64,000 nt of DNA, from positions 1 to 64,000 of the forward strand of contig JAFDXR010000009.1 in NCBI GenBank assembly GCA_018267825.1. Reading direction: 5' to 3'. The stretch's first letter is position 1. The number at the start of each line of letters is the position of its first letter. This document shows positions 1 to 9,941 of the stretch, one piece after another. A program made the position numbers and the translations under genes. Origin of the DNA: Bacteroidota bacterium (lineage in GTDB: Bacteria > Bacteroidota > Bacteroidia > B-17B0 > Aurantibacillaceae). The notes under the pieces were generated by a model. That model saw nothing but the letters and a program-made list of their open reading frames with translations. It did not search any database and had not been told where the DNA came from.

Positions 1-135
1 GTGCCGATCTGTGCGCGTCTGCGTACGAAATTTCTCGCTGATTTCTGCCGATGAATCCGCTGATTTCCGCTGAGCTGTGTTAGTCTTTCTGTGTAAATCT
101 GCGTGTTCTAAATCTGCGTGGATCTGCGAGAAAGA
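1..135. repeat. Degenerate TCTGCG-type intergenic repeat
   Basis: This non-coding stretch is built from variants of a short motif. The 12-mer TAAATCTGCGTG occurs exactly at 94-105 and again at 109-120. A third partial copy, ATCTGCGAG, follows from 122, and looser copies (ATCTGTGCG, TCTGCGT, GATTTCTGC, GATTTCCGC) lie in the first 80 bases. Similar CTGCG-rich strings are common between genes in Bacteroidota genomes, as far as I recall. No open frame of note runs through it, and it lies beyond the 3' end of the minus-strand DUF2179 gene. Its function is unknown. Confidence 0.6.
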
Positions 136-205
136 AAGAAGACTAAGATTGCTTCGCTCAGCACGCCATGATGTGACTTCTCTCATAAGCAGAATCCGGT
201 AAACT

Positions 206-781
206 CTACTTTCCCTTCCGGATCGGAAACAGGCGCCTGATAACGGAGAGTTCGGCTTCATTGCTGAATACGCCCTGGTGGGCACTTTTCACATCTTCGA
301 TCGAGTAAAATGCATGAGGCGAATGCTGATGGATCATGGCAATAACCTGGGCTTTATTGACCCGTTTCACCACTGTAAACAATAATTTTACAGGCCCCAT
401 AGCACCTTCGGCATCGACCATCGTAACACCCTGGTGTATGCTCCTCAGGTCGGCAATAAGTCCGCTGGTGTCTTCATTGGTAATGATCCGGATTACCTGC
501 GTACCAAGGGCAATACGCTCCTCAATGAGCATGCCCAGGTAAGTACCGGCACTGAAACCCAGGGCCCAGGCAATAAAACAAGCCACATTATCCAGGTGAC
601 TGAACACCTGCCGCATGGCCACCAGCCAGATCAAAACCTCAAAGAAACCAAGAACGGGAACGATCTTGCGGAGCCCTTTTGAAATGAAGATATGGCGGAG
701 TGTAGCCATGGTTACATCGCCGAGCCTCGATAGGAAAATAAGGATCGGTAATATAATCCAGCTGAAATAATCAAATGCCAT
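206..781 (-). CDS. DUF2179 (UPF0316) membrane protein
   Basis: A 191-residue protein of the UPF0316 family. The N-terminal half (DUF5698-like) has three hydrophobic segments, at about residues 7-25, 38-57 and 64-85. The C-terminal half is a soluble DUF2179-type domain starting near residue 95 (VIRIITNEDTSGLIADLRS), a fold also found at the C-termini of YitT-type membrane proteins and thought to bind a small ligand. The ATG is at 781 and the length is normal for the family. It is divergent from the AsmA-like gene. A near-consensus box (CATATTTG on the minus strand) lies about 20 bp upstream. The biological role of the family is not established. Confidence 0.85.
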   Translation of the reverse strand: MAFDYFSWIILPILIFLSRLGDVTMATLRHIFISKGLRKIVPVLGFFEVLIWLVAMRQVFSHLDNVACFIAWALGFSAGTYLGMLIEERIALGTQVIRIITNEDTSGLIADLRSIHQGVTMVDAEGAMGPVKLLFTVVKRVNKAQVIAMIHQHSPHAFYSIEDVKSAHQGVFSNEAELSVIRRLFPIRKGK

Positions 782-913
782 ACAGTAAAATTACCTGATA
801 CAAATATGCCCGCCCGACGTTATATCGTATAATTATGAAAAAGCGGTTGTTTAAAGAATAGGTCAAGGCGATCCTCACACGAAGGCAATAATTCTGAAAT
901 TTAGCTGTCCTGC

Positions 914-3523
914 ATGGAACCCGAACAAATGCACATACAAGAACCTCTAAAACGACGTTTCAGCTTACGCCGGTTTTTGCTGCGGATTTTTCTGAGCATT
1001 GTGGTTGGCTTTACACTCCTGTTTGTACTGGCCATGACCCTCGTATATGTATACGAAGACGAGGTGAAAGAGATGATCATTGCCGAACTGAACAAACACC
1101 TGAAATCCGAGATCATTGTCAAGCCACAGGACATTGACCTAACCATTGTTCAGTCTTTTCCGGAATGTGCACTCCGTTTCAGGCGTGTGACGGCCCTGGA
1201 AGCCATTGATACCAAAGATAAGGATACGCTGTTCTATGCCGACAATATCATGTTGTCTTTCAGCCTTCGCGATCTGTTCTATAAACGCTACAATATCAAT
1301 GAGATTCTCATACAACGGGCTACGTTCAATCCGTCTGTTGATAAGCTCGGGAAACCCAATTACATCATCTGGAAAACCGACACCGCCTCAAAAGGAGAAA
1401 ATGTCAATTTTGCCCTCGAAATGATCCGGCTCGATGATGTAGAGCTGCAATACAAAAATGTTTCTACCCGCGTCAAATGCAACGGGCATATTCCTTCTCT
1501 GGAGTTTAAGGGAACTTTCGGCGATCATGAATATAGCATGGAGGCCAAAGGCAATGCGTTTATTGAACTGTTGCAGGTAAAAAAGGTAAAATACATCGCT
1601 TCCAAAAATCTGAAATTTGATGTGGATGTGGATGTTTCGGGAAACACCTATACATTCCGCCAGGCCGACCTGAAACTGAACCAGATGAGTTTCAACGCCG
1701 CCGGTAGTATGATCTTTGCGGATAGCCTGGAATTACTGCATCTCGATTATAAAGGGAAGAATCTGGAGATTGCACCTGTGCTTTCCCTGCTGCCGGAGCA
1801 GTATCAGCACAATATTGCCGATTACAGCAGCGACGGATTATTTTATGCGGAGGGTCTGCTCAATTACAAAAGCGGTGAGCCGATAACCGTTAGTTCGAAA
1901 TTCGGAATCAAACAGGCGACCATTACATACAAACCGCAATCGGCAACACTGACGGATGTGAACCTGGCCGGCGAACTGGAAGTTGCCGATGGTATATCAA
2001 AACTGCTATTGAAAGGGATCAGTGCCCGGCTGGGCAGCAATACCTTCAGGGGCGACTGTGAGCTCAGTAATTTCAATGACCCTTACCTGACATTAGACGC
2101 TGACATAAAAACCGATCTGGCTGAAATGATCCGCTTTTACCCGATCGATACCATCCAGGCTCTCTCCGGAAACCTGGACCTGAATACACATATTGCCGGG
2201 TTGATCCGTAACCTGAAACATCCTTCAGGCGCTGATGATATAAAGGCCAGCGGCTCTGCAACCTGGCATGATCTGAAACTTCGGTTTAAAAATTCAACCA
2301 AAGAACTCAATATTCCAGGGGGCGATCTGAGACTCGAAGGACGCGATGTGCAACTCACCGATGTGAAGATCATGCATGGCAATTCGGACCTGACGCTTAC
2401 AGGCTCTATTCCTGCTTTTCTGACCTATGTTTTCGATAGCAAAGCCCCGCTTGAAATAGATGCGGATCTGGAAAGCTCGCGCCTCGAAATGGAAGATTTC
2501 CTCGTTTCCGGAGGTAAAGAAGGTACGTCTGAAGTCAGTATTCCGGCCAATCTGCATTTCAACCTCGATGCAAGCATCGGTAAATTTTCCTTCGCAAAAT
2601 TCAGTGCCAGCGACATCAAGGGAAATATTTATATCCGCGACCAGAAATTATATGTGAAAAACCTGGTATTGAATACGCTCGACGGGAAAGCGACATTGAA
2701 TGCCATTGCCGACGCATCGGGTGAACAGATTGCCATATCGGCGGAGAGCGATCTGACGGGGATTAATATTCAGAAATTGTTTTATCAGTTCAATAACTTC
2801 GGGCAAACCACACTCCAGGACAAACACCTCAAAGGCTTTGCGACAGCCTCTATCGACTTCTCCGGGAAATGGAGCAGACAACTCACAGCTGATCTTTCAT
2901 CCATCAATGCTACCAGCAGCCTGTTGATTGAAAGGGGCGAACTGAATGAGTTTAAACCGCTGGAAAGCCTTGCCAAATATATCGAAGTAAAAGAGCTGCA
3001 GCACATCCGTTTCTCTACCATGCAGAGCGCTGTAGAGATCAAGGATAAAACGATCACCATTCCGAAAACATCCATTAAGTCGAGCGCTATCAACATTGAA
3101 CTATGGGGCAAACACACGTTTGAGAATATGATTGATTATCATATTCAGCTCCTGCTCAGTGAGCTTCTGGCCAAAAAGCCAAGAGCCGGCAAGGGCCTCG
3201 ATGAGGAACTGGAACTGGTAGAGAATGATCCTGAAAACAGGCGCAGCGTATTTATCATGATGACGGGCCCTATCGATAACCCGGTGATTAAGTATGATCG
3301 CAGGGGCGCCAGGGAAAAGATAAAACAGGATATTAAACAGGAGAAGCAAAACCTGAAACAATTACTTAAAGAAGAATTCGGTCTCTTTAAGAAAGACAGC
3401 CTGCAGAAAAAGGAAAGCCATCTTTCCGATCAGAACTTTAAGCTGGAAACCGGTTCGGATAATAAAAAGCCGAAACCAACGTTACAGCCTAAAAAGAAGG
3501 ATGAAGAGGATGAGGATTTCTGA
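914..3523 (+). CDS. AsmA-like protein
   Basis: An 869-residue AsmA-family protein. A basic N-terminus is followed by one membrane anchor at about residues 25-49 and then the typical AsmA opening (LNKHLKSEIIVKPQDIDLTI). The remainder is long beta-rich sequence of the kind seen in AsmA/TamB/YhdP bridge-like proteins, ending in an AsmA C-terminal region with a conserved mid-segment around residues 680-780. The last 90 residues are highly charged and Lys-rich (repeated KQ/KK and a final DEEDEDF). AsmA relatives sit in the periplasm and are linked to lipid transport or outer-membrane homeostasis; the role here is inferred from that. The start is ATG 914; ATG 929 is a possible alternative. Confidence 0.8.
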   Translation: MEPEQMHIQEPLKRRFSLRRFLLRIFLSIVVGFTLLFVLAMTLVYVYEDEVKEMIIAELNKHLKSEIIVKPQDIDLTIVQSFPECALRFRRVTALEAIDTKDKDTLFYADNIMLSFSLRDLFYKRYNINEILIQRATFNPSVDKLGKPNYIIWKTDTASKGENVNFALEMIRLDDVELQYKNVSTRVKCNGHIPSLEFKGTFGDHEYSMEAKGNAFIELLQVKKVKYIASKNLKFDVDVDVSGNTYTFRQADLKLNQMSFNAAGSMIFADSLELLHLDYKGKNLEIAPVLSLLPEQYQHNIADYSSDGLFYAEGLLNYKSGEPITVSSKFGIKQATITYKPQSATLTDVNLAGELEVADGISKLLLKGISARLGSNTFRGDCELSNFNDPYLTLDADIKTDLAEMIRFYPIDTIQALSGNLDLNTHIAGLIRNLKHPSGADDIKASGSATWHDLKLRFKNSTKELNIPGGDLRLEGRDVQLTDVKIMHGNSDLTLTGSIPAFLTYVFDSKAPLEIDADLESSRLEMEDFLVSGGKEGTSEVSIPANLHFNLDASIGKFSFAKFSASDIKGNIYIRDQKLYVKNLVLNTLDGKATLNAIADASGEQIAISAESDLTGINIQKLFYQFNNFGQTTLQDKHLKGFATASIDFSGKWSRQLTADLSSINATSSLLIERGELNEFKPLESLAKYIEVKELQHIRFSTMQSAVEIKDKTITIPKTSIKSSAINIELWGKHTFENMIDYHIQLLLSELLAKKPRAGKGLDEELELVENDPENRRSVFIMMTGPIDNPVIKYDRRGAREKIKQDIKQEKQNLKQLLKEEFGLFKKDSLQKKESHLSDQNFKLETGSDNKKPKPTLQPKKKDEEDEDF

Positions 3524-3605
3524 TGCCCTGCCCGCACACCCAGATCCGCTGTTTTGCAGTGCGCCATTTAAACTCTATCTTTAATCCAGGCCTTTTACCC
3601 GACAC

Positions 3606-5111
3606 ATGAATATTTATTCGCAGAAACAACGCTGGAAATGGTTGCTGGCACTCATCGCCCTGCTGATTATTATTTCATCATTGTGGTATACCAACCGGCT
3701 GGTAAACCGCATTAAAAAAGAAGAACGTTCCAAAGTGGGCCTCTGGGCGGAGGCCGTTAAGAACAAAGCCAAACTGGTTAAATTCACCAACGACCTGTTT
3801 GAAAAACTGAAACAGGAAGAGCGCAAGAAAGCAGAGCTCTATGCTGCTGCCACCAAGCAACTCAGCGGGGATCTCAACGATATAGGATTTGTATTAAAAG
3901 TATTGCAGGATAACACAACGGTGCCAGTGATCCTGACCGACGATGCCGGCCGTATTACGGCACAACGCAACCTCGACTCGCTCAAACTGGCCACGGATAC
4001 AGGCTATATTCACTCCGAGCTCGCCGAAATGAAAAAGCAATACGAGCCGGTGGTGATCGATGTGTATATGGGCCGAAAAAATTTTCTCTATTATAAAGAC
4101 AGTCGTCTGTTTACTGATATTAAAACTGTTTTTGATAGCCTCATCAAATCATTTATTTCGGAAGTCGCCATCAATAGTGCCGCCGTTCCGGTTATATACA
4201 CCGATTCCAGTAAAACCCGCGTGCTTGCTTTCGGTAATGTTGACACACTGAAGCTCAGAGACCCGGAAACCCTGCGCAATACACTCGCATTGATGGAACA
4301 GGAAAACCAACCCATTGAAGTGGACCTGGGCGATGGCTACCGTAATTACATTTTCTATGAACAGTCTCAGTTACTCACTCAGTTGAAATATTATCCTTAT
4401 GTGCAGTTTGGAGTTATCGGTTTATTTTTGCTGATCGCCTACATCCTGTTCAGTACAGCCCGTAAGGCAGAGCAGGATCAGGTATGGGTTGGTATGAGCA
4501 AGGAAACAGCTCACCAGCTCGGAACTCCCTTGTCGTCGCTGATGGCCTGGACAGAGCACCTGCGGTCCATGGGAACTGATGAAAATGTGGTGAATGAAAT
4601 AAACCGCGACATCAACCGCCTGAACACAATTACAGAGCGCTTCTCCAAAATAGGCTCACAGCCTACATTGCAGGACGAAGATATTTGCGAGGTTATCCGG
4701 CATGCAGTCGATTACCTCAAGCAACGTACCTCGCGCAATGTGATCTATGAGGTGCATGCTCCCGATCAGACTATACATACCCTCTTGTCTGTGCCCTTGT
4801 TCGAATGGGTTATTGAAAACATCTGTAAGAACGCCGTAGATGCCATGAATGGGAAAGGACAAATTACAGTCACCATTCACGATATTCCGGAAGGTGTTGC
4901 CATCGACCTGCAGGATACCGGAAAAGGAATCCATAAATCTAAATTCAAATCGGTTTTCAAACCCGGTTATACAACCAAAAAAAGAGGTTGGGGTTTGGGG
5001 CTTTCCCTGTGTAAACGCATCATCGAAAATTACCACAAGGGGCAGATCATGGTGCTCAGCAGTGAAGAAGGAAAAGGCACTACATTCCGGATCATTCTGC
5101 AACGCGGCTGA
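3606..5111 (+). CDS. Two-transmembrane sensor histidine kinase
   Basis: A 501-residue histidine kinase. Transmembrane segments at about 12-31 and 265-284 enclose a roughly 230-residue extracytoplasmic sensor with two similar halves: each contains a PVI(L/Y)TD element and a later NFLYY- or NYIFYE-like strand. There is no HAMP or PAS domain. The phosphoacceptor is His303 within ETAHQLGTPLSS, a form of the H-box common in Bacteroidota. The HATPase domain follows, with its N-box Asn409 in ENICKNAVDA, then DTGKGI and GWGLGLSLCK. No response regulator is adjacent. Its stop is one base from the stop of the convergent hisIE gene, and no terminator is visible between them. The signal is unknown. Confidence 0.9.
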   Translation: MNIYSQKQRWKWLLALIALLIIISSLWYTNRLVNRIKKEERSKVGLWAEAVKNKAKLVKFTNDLFEKLKQEERKKAELYAAATKQLSGDLNDIGFVLKVLQDNTTVPVILTDDAGRITAQRNLDSLKLATDTGYIHSELAEMKKQYEPVVIDVYMGRKNFLYYKDSRLFTDIKTVFDSLIKSFISEVAINSAAVPVIYTDSSKTRVLAFGNVDTLKLRDPETLRNTLALMEQENQPIEVDLGDGYRNYIFYEQSQLLTQLKYYPYVQFGVIGLFLLIAYILFSTARKAEQDQVWVGMSKETAHQLGTPLSSLMAWTEHLRSMGTDENVVNEINRDINRLNTITERFSKIGSQPTLQDEDICEVIRHAVDYLKQRTSRNVIYEVHAPDQTIHTLLSVPLFEWVIENICKNAVDAMNGKGQITVTIHDIPEGVAIDLQDTGKGIHKSKFKSVFKPGYTTKKRGWGLGLSLCKRIIENYHKGQIMVLSSEEGKGTTFRIILQRG

Positions 5112-5112
5112 T

Positions 5113-5697
5113 TCAGCGGCTACGGTTTTTCAATTCGGCAACAACGTCATCCAGTGTTTTGTCCTTTGCGCTTAACAGGATCAGGTAGTGAAACAGCAGG
5201 TCGGCGGCTTCAGAGAGAAAAAGAGCATCGTTCTGGTCTTTGGCTTCAATAACAACTTCAACAGCTTCTTCGCCTACTTTCTGAGCGATTTTATTAATGC
5301 CTGCGGCAAACAAGCCGGAGATGTAAGAGTCCTGAACGGGCTGCTTTTTTCTTGACGCAATCGTGGCCTGTAACTCATCCAGGAAATCAACCGGGTTGTT
5401 GTCTCCGAAGCAGGTGCTCTGCCCGGTGTGGCACACCGGGCCCGTTGGTTTTGCCTGTATCAACAAGGTGTCCTCGTCGCAATCTGCAGCTATAGATTCT
5501 ACCCTGAGAAAATTGCCGGAAGATTCGCCTTTCACCCAAAGCCGGTTTTTGCTTCGGCTGAAGAAAGTTACCAGGCCGGTTTCTTTGGTTTTTTGAAGCG
5601 CTTCCTGGTTCATGTAACCGAGCATGAGTACCGAGCGTGTCTGGCTATCCTGGATGATGGCCGGGATGAGCCCTTTAATGCTAATGTTTGTATTCAT
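5113..5697 (-). CDS. hisIE: Bifunctional phosphoribosyl-AMP cyclohydrolase / phosphoribosyl-ATP pyrophosphatase
   Basis: A 194-residue fusion that catalyses steps 2 and 3 of histidine synthesis in the cytoplasm. The N-terminal HisI domain (about 1-105) carries the metal-binding DCDEDTLL and the C-terminal part of the cyclohydrolase signature, CHTG..SCFG. The C-terminal HisE domain (about 110-194) carries KVGEEAVEVVIEAK and the EAADLLFHYLILL helix of the MazG-like pyrophosphatase fold. It is the last gene of the his operon and overlaps hisF by 4 bp (ATGA). No terminator is visible after it. Confidence 0.96.
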   Translation of the reverse strand: MNTNISIKGLIPAIIQDSQTRSVLMLGYMNQEALQKTKETGLVTFFSRSKNRLWVKGESSGNFLRVESIAADCDEDTLLIQAKPTGPVCHTGQSTCFGDNNPVDFLDELQATIASRKKQPVQDSYISGLFAAGINKIAQKVGEEAVEVVIEAKDQNDALFLSEAADLLFHYLILLSAKDKTLDDVVAELKNRSR

Positions 5698-6446
5698 CGT
5701 ATTGGAATTTGTCTGGATTTTAAATAGGTTTTAAGATCGCGCAGATGAATGTCTCCGTCGTGAAAGACACTGGCAGCAAGCGCGGCGTCGGCCCTGCCCT
5801 GTTCAAATACTTCAGCAAAATGTTCCATGGTTCCGGCTCCACCACTGGCAATAACCGGGATCGGTACAGATGTTGCAATGGCCTGTGTAATGTCGATTGA
5901 AAAGCCGTTTCGCGTTCCGTCTCCAGCCATCGATGTCAATAGTATTTCACCAGCGCCACGTTCACTGACCTCCCTGGCCCAATCGAGTGCGCGTGTTTGG
6001 GTTTGAACACGCCCGCCATTAAGGTGCACATACCAGGAGTTGTCAAAAGGTTTGGTGTCGATGGCTGCTACAATGCATTGACTGCCGAATTGCCGGGCAA
6101 GTGTTTCTATCAATTGCGGGTTGCGGAAAATACTGGTGTTTACGGAAACCTTATCGGCCCCAGCATTCAAAAGAGCTTCCACATCCCGGATTTCAGAAAT
6201 GCCTCCACCTACGGTAAACGGAATGTGAATGTGACGGGCAATATTGTACACCAGCTGGCGCCATGTTTTTCGTTTTTCGTTTGTAGCGGCGATGTCCAGG
6301 AAAACAAGTTCATCGGCACCTTGTTCGGAATAGCGGATAGCCAGTTCAACAGGGTCGCCGCTGTCACGGAGGTTTTCAAAATGGATGCCTTTTACAGTGC
6401 GGCCGTTCATAACATCCAGGCAGGGAATAATTCGTTTGGCAAGCAT
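5694..6446 (-). CDS. hisF: Imidazole glycerol phosphate synthase, cyclase subunit
   Basis: A 250-residue (beta/alpha)8 barrel that joins the ammonia made by HisH to PRFAR, giving IGP and AICAR. It starts with the diagnostic MLAKRIIPCLDV, with catalytic Asp11 inside it. GADELVFLDI, the phosphate-binding FTVGGGI and SGGAG loops, and a second catalytic Asp in the LLTSMAGDGTRNG region follow. The length is typical. It overlaps hisIE by 4 bp and starts 3 bp after hisA ends, so these genes should be translationally coupled. Confidence 0.97.
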   Translation of the reverse strand: MLAKRIIPCLDVMNGRTVKGIHFENLRDSGDPVELAIRYSEQGADELVFLDIAATNEKRKTWRQLVYNIARHIHIPFTVGGGISEIRDVEALLNAGADKVSVNTSIFRNPQLIETLARQFGSQCIVAAIDTKPFDNSWYVHLNGGRVQTQTRALDWAREVSERGAGEILLTSMAGDGTRNGFSIDITQAIATSVPIPVIASGGAGTMEHFAEVFEQGRADAALAASVFHDGDIHLRDLKTYLKSRQIPIR

Positions 6447-6449
6447 GAT

Positions 6450-7169
6450 TTAAATAAATGTTCTGAGTTCGTTTAAGGAAATATAACCTTCATATAAAGC
6501 CTTCCCAATGATTGCGCCTGTGCAGCCGGTTTCCCGGAGAAGACGAAGGTCGTCAACAGACCGTATGCCACCACTGGCAATCAGGCGGATTCCCGGATTT
6601 TCCAGGATAGTTTTTTTGTATAATTCAACAGAGGGGCCCATGAGTTGACCATCTTTACTGACATCGGTACAGAACATTTGCGATATGCCAAGCTTCAGCA
6701 TCTGTTTGATAAAATCCGGCAGAGATATGTCTGTTTGCTGGGTCCAGCCCCTGATAGCAAGTTTTTCCTCTTTCACATCGGCGCCCGGAAGAATGGCATC
6801 CGGACCATATGTTCCGATCCAGGTGGCGAAACGCTGCGGCTGACTAATAGCAATACTTCCGATAGTAGCCATTTTCGCTCCACATTCGAATACGCGCTTC
6901 ATGTCGGCATCTGTTTGAATACCGCCTCCGAAATCAATGATAAGGTTGGTTCGCGCGGCGATCTGTTCGAGGGCTTTCCAGTTTCTGACTTTGCCGGTTC
7001 TTGCACCGTCGAGATCTACCACGTGCAACCGTCTTATGCCATGATCCTCAAACATAGCGGCCATGTCTGCCGGGGAAACAGGATATGTTGTTTTTGAATC
7101 ATAGCGGCCTTGTGTCAGGCGTACGCATCGCCCATCTATAATATCGATTGCAGGTATAAGTTCCATCAA
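6450..7169 (-). CDS. hisA: ProFAR isomerase
   Basis: A 239-residue phosphoribosylformimino-AICAR-ribotide isomerase that performs the Amadori rearrangement, step 4 of histidine synthesis. It is homologous to HisF and shows the same half-barrel signatures: MELIPAIDIIDGRCVRL at the start, DFGGGI and ASGGIRS as phosphate loops, and an Asp in CTDVSKDG as the second catalytic acid. It overlaps the end of hisH by 4 bp. The ORF begins MM; ATG 7169 and ATG 7166 are equally possible. Confidence 0.97.
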   Translation of the reverse strand: MMELIPAIDIIDGRCVRLTQGRYDSKTTYPVSPADMAAMFEDHGIRRLHVVDLDGARTGKVRNWKALEQIAARTNLIIDFGGGIQTDADMKRVFECGAKMATIGSIAISQPQRFATWIGTYGPDAILPGADVKEEKLAIRGWTQQTDISLPDFIKQMLKLGISQMFCTDVSKDGQLMGPSVELYKKTILENPGIRLIASGGIRSVDDLRLLRETGCTGAIIGKALYEGYISLNELRTFI

Positions 7170-7762
7170 TAAAGGTTTAAAAAGTGTTTTAATAGTTGCT
7201 GTCCGTCATCACCCGATTTTTCGGGATGAAATTGTACAGCATAGAAATTATCTTTTTGAAGCGCTGCACTGTATGGCGCGGCATGACAGGCTTGTGCCAC
7301 AGTGTATTCGCATAACGGGGCATAATAGCTATGCACAAAATACATGTAGCTGTTTTCGGGAATATTCCCGAAGACGGGAGATGCCAGGTTTGAAATGGTA
7401 TTCCAGCCTATCAGCGGAACTTTCAGCGAAAGATCTGTTGTGACCTGGAAACGTTTTACCTGCAGTGGAAAGATACCAAGGCCGGAAGTATCCCCCTCTT
7501 CACTGTGATCGCATAAGAGCTGCATGCCAAGGCAGATGCCGAGTACTGGTTGCCTGAGGTGTTTGATTACCCTGTCGAGGCCTCTGTTGCGGAGGTACTG
7601 CATAGCTGATGAAGCCTGGCCTACACCCGGAAAAATCACACGATCAGCAGATAGGATGGTTTCGGCATCATCTGTAATTACTGCATTGGCACCGATTCGC
7701 TCAAGGGCAAATTGCACCGAACAAACGTTGCCGCCATTGTATTGAATGATTGCTGTTTTCAT
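7166..7762 (-). CDS. hisH: Imidazole glycerol phosphate synthase, glutamine amidotransferase subunit
   Basis: A 198-residue class I glutamine amidotransferase that supplies ammonia to HisF. The nucleophile elbow is VLGICLGMQLL, and the C-terminal His-Glu pair sits in AVQFHPEKSG. The N-terminus (YNGGNVCSVQFALERIG) is the usual HisH oxyanion region. It starts 3 bp after hisB ends and overlaps hisA by 4 bp, consistent with co-expression of both synthase subunits. Confidence 0.97.
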   Translation of the reverse strand: MKTAIIQYNGGNVCSVQFALERIGANAVITDDAETILSADRVIFPGVGQASSAMQYLRNRGLDRVIKHLRQPVLGICLGMQLLCDHSEEGDTSGLGIFPLQVKRFQVTTDLSLKVPLIGWNTISNLASPVFGNIPENSYMYFVHSYYAPLCEYTVAQACHAAPYSAALQKDNFYAVQFHPEKSGDDGQQLLKHFLNLY

Positions 7763-7765
7763 CGT

Positions 7766-8887
7766 TCAGAGTACTCCTTTCGTGGTGGGCAGACCATTGT
7801 TGTTCAGCTCGCGTTTAATGGCTTGCTTCAGGCATCTGGCGAGCGCCTTGAAAATAGATTCAATTTTGTGGTGTTCATTATTTCCTTCAGCCCTGATGTT
7901 GAGGTTGCATTTCACTGCATCACTGAATGATTTAAAAAAATGATAGAACATTTCTGTGGGCATATTACCGATCTTCTCGCGACGGAAAACCGCATCCCAG
8001 ATCAGCCAGCTTCTGCCCCCCAGATCAATAGCCACCTGGGCGAGACAGTCATCCATCGGAAGTACAAAAGCATAGCGCTCTATATTTTTTTTATCTCCCA
8101 GTGCTTTCAACAGACAATCGCCCAGAGCAATGGCTGTATCTTCAATGGTGTGGTGTTCATCAACCTGCAGATCTCCCTGTGTACGGATGTAAAGATTCAT
8201 GCCTGAATGCCTTGCCAACTGCTCAAGCATGTGGTCAAAGAATGATAAACCGGTACAGATGTTAGCCTTCCCCTCACCATCCAGATCGATTTTGATAACA
8301 ATGTTGGTTTCATTGGTTTTACGTTCTACAACAGCGCGTCTGGCCGGAAACCGTATCATGCTGTATATTTCCTGCCAGGTTTTGGCATGCAGCGCCAGGT
8401 TTTGCTGCAAAGCATCGGGGATATCGAATGTATGTAATTCATTCCGAAGGATAATAGCCTTAGCCCCGAGATTTGCGGCCAGTTGAAGATCGCTTAACCG
8501 GTCGCCTATTACGTAGGAGTTGGCCAGATCATACATGCCGTCCAGGTATTGTTGAAGTAAAGCGGTACCCGGTTTACGCGTGGGTTTGTTCTCATACTCA
8601 AATGTTTTATCGATTATAATGGAATCGAAACAGACACCTTCTCCGGCCAGTGTTGTGATCAATTTTTGCTGGGCAGGCCGGAATGTTTCTTCGGGAAATG
8701 AATCGGTTCCCAGGCCATCCTGGTTACTGACCATCACGAACAGGTAATCTGTTTCCAGGGCGATTTTATTCAGGGCTGTGATGCAGCCCGGTATAAATTC
8801 AAGTTTTTCAAGTGAGTCGATTTGGAAAGTGTCTGCCGGCTCGCGGATCAGGGTTCCGTCGCGATCAATAAAGAGTATTTTTTTCAT
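7766..8887 (-). CDS. hisB: Bifunctional histidinol-phosphatase / imidazoleglycerol-phosphate dehydratase
   Basis: A 373-residue fusion. Residues 1-165 are a HAD phosphatase (motif I DRDGTL with the Asp nucleophile and the general acid, VSNQDG as motif II, and a [10 protein letters not shown] motif). Residues 180-373 are imidazoleglycerol-phosphate dehydratase, with His/Glu manganese-binding clusters in [18 protein letters not shown], and [17 protein letters not shown]. It therefore covers two non-consecutive steps, as in enteric HisB. The ATG at 8887 lies 23 bp inside the end of hisC. Confidence 0.97.
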   Translation of the reverse strand: MKKILFIDRDGTLIREPADTFQIDSLEKLEFIPGCITALNKIALETDYLFVMVSNQDGLGTDSFPEETFRPAQQKLITTLAGEGVCFDSIIIDKTFEYENKPTRKPGTALLQQYLDGMYDLANSYVIGDRLSDLQLAANLGAKAIILRNELHTFDIPDALQQNLALHAKTWQEIYSMIRFPARRAVVERKTNETNIVIKIDLDGEGKANICTGLSFFDHMLEQLARHSGMNLYIRTQGDLQVDEHHTIEDTAIALGDCLLKALGDKKNIERYAFVLPMDDCLAQVAIDLGGRSWLIWDAVFRREKIGNMPTEMFYHFFKSFSDAVKCNLNIRAEGNNEHHKIESIFKALARCLKQAIKRELNNNGLPTTKGVL

Positions 8888-9941
8888 TGTAAGAGGTTAA
8901 TATTTGAATCAATTTTTGGTTTTCTTCAGGTGTTCCAATGCTGATACGAAGGCATTGTTCGCATCCCGGAATATGCTGCCTGTTACGCACAACAATTCCT
9001 TTCGATAGCAGAAATACATACAGGGCCTGTGCATTCTCCACCCGCATCAGAATGAAATTGGCCTCTGAGGGGTACACCGTTCGCACCCATGGAAATGCAG
9101 TCAGTTGCGCACGGAGCCATTCGCGCTCTTCGCGTGTATTGCGGATCCATTGCTTTACCTGTGTGGAGCGGCTTAGCGCCTGAAGTATGAGTGCTTGTGT
9201 AGCCTGGTTGATGTTGTACGGCGCCTTCACTTTGTTCATCCATTCAATGACACCGGCAGAAGCGAATGCCATGCCAAGGCGCAACCCCGCCAATCCCCAT
9301 GCTTTGGAGAACGTTTGTAAAATAACAAGGTTGGGATAATTGTCAAGCTCGCTCAGCAGACTGCCATAGGAAGCAAAGTCAATATATGCTTCATCCACAA
9401 CGACCAGTCCCTGCGAAGACTCGAGAACAGATTTGATGGCGCTCCACGATACGCCGTTTCCGGTGGGATTATTGGGGCAGCAAAAGAAGATCAGTTTTGT
9501 TTCCGGGGTAATTGCATTCAGAATTCGCGCTGTGTCGAGCTGAAACGTTTCTTTTACCAACGGAATCTGAATAACTTCCACATCATTGATCCGCGCAGAC
9601 ACATCGTACATGCCATAGGTTGGAGGGCAGGTGATAACCTTGTCAGCCCCGGGCCTGCAGAAAATGCGGAACAGCAGATCAATCGCCTCATCGCTTCCAT
9701 TGCCGAGAAAAATTTGTTCACTGCGAACAGACTTCAGGCTGGCGATAGCCTCTTTCAATTCACGCTGCAAAGGATCGGGATAGCGGTTGAAAGCCTCGGC
9801 CAGTGGTGAACCAAAATTATTTTCATTGGCGTCGAGGTAAAGAGACGCTTCGCCTTTAAATTCATCACGGGCACTGGAGTAGGGACTCAGAAGCCTGATG
9901 TTGTTTCGGACAATGCTGTTCAGATCAATTGTTTTTTTCAT
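8865..9941 (-). CDS. hisC: Histidinol-phosphate aminotransferase
   Basis: A 358-residue PLP-dependent aminotransferase that converts imidazole-acetol phosphate to histidinol phosphate. The family signature [12 protein letters not shown] contains the Schiff-base lysine, and PNNPTGN and VVDEAYIDF are the other hallmark motifs. The open frame continues upstream to 10244, but that part only overlaps hisD out of frame and has no similarity to HisC. The true start is ATG 9941, whose bases overlap the hisD TGA in an ATGA arrangement. The gene overlaps hisB by 23 bp. Confidence 0.95.
   Translation of the reverse strand: MKKTIDLNSIVRNNIRLLSPYSSARDEFKGEASLYLDANENNFGSPLAEAFNRYPDPLQRELKEAIASLKSVRSEQIFLGNGSDEAIDLLFRIFCRPGADKVITCPPTYGMYDVSARINDVEVIQIPLVKETFQLDTARILNAITPETKLIFFCCPNNPTGNGVSWSAIKSVLESSQGLVVVDEAYIDFASYGSLLSELDNYPNLVILQTFSKAWGLAGLRLGMAFASAGVIEWMNKVKAPYNINQATQALILQALSRSTQVKQWIRNTREEREWLRAQLTAFPWVRTVYPSEANFILMRVENAQALYVFLLSKGIVVRNRQHIPGCEQCLRISIGTPEENQKLIQILTSYNEKNTLY

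Noticed and set aside
5109..5115. Possible bidirectional terminator between the kinase gene and hisIE
   Set aside because: The two stop codons are one base apart and no hairpin with a T-run is present on either strand.
5997..6476. 159-residue plus-strand ORF over hisF/hisA
   Set aside because: It is antisense to two clear enzymes and crosses their junction; there is no independent support.
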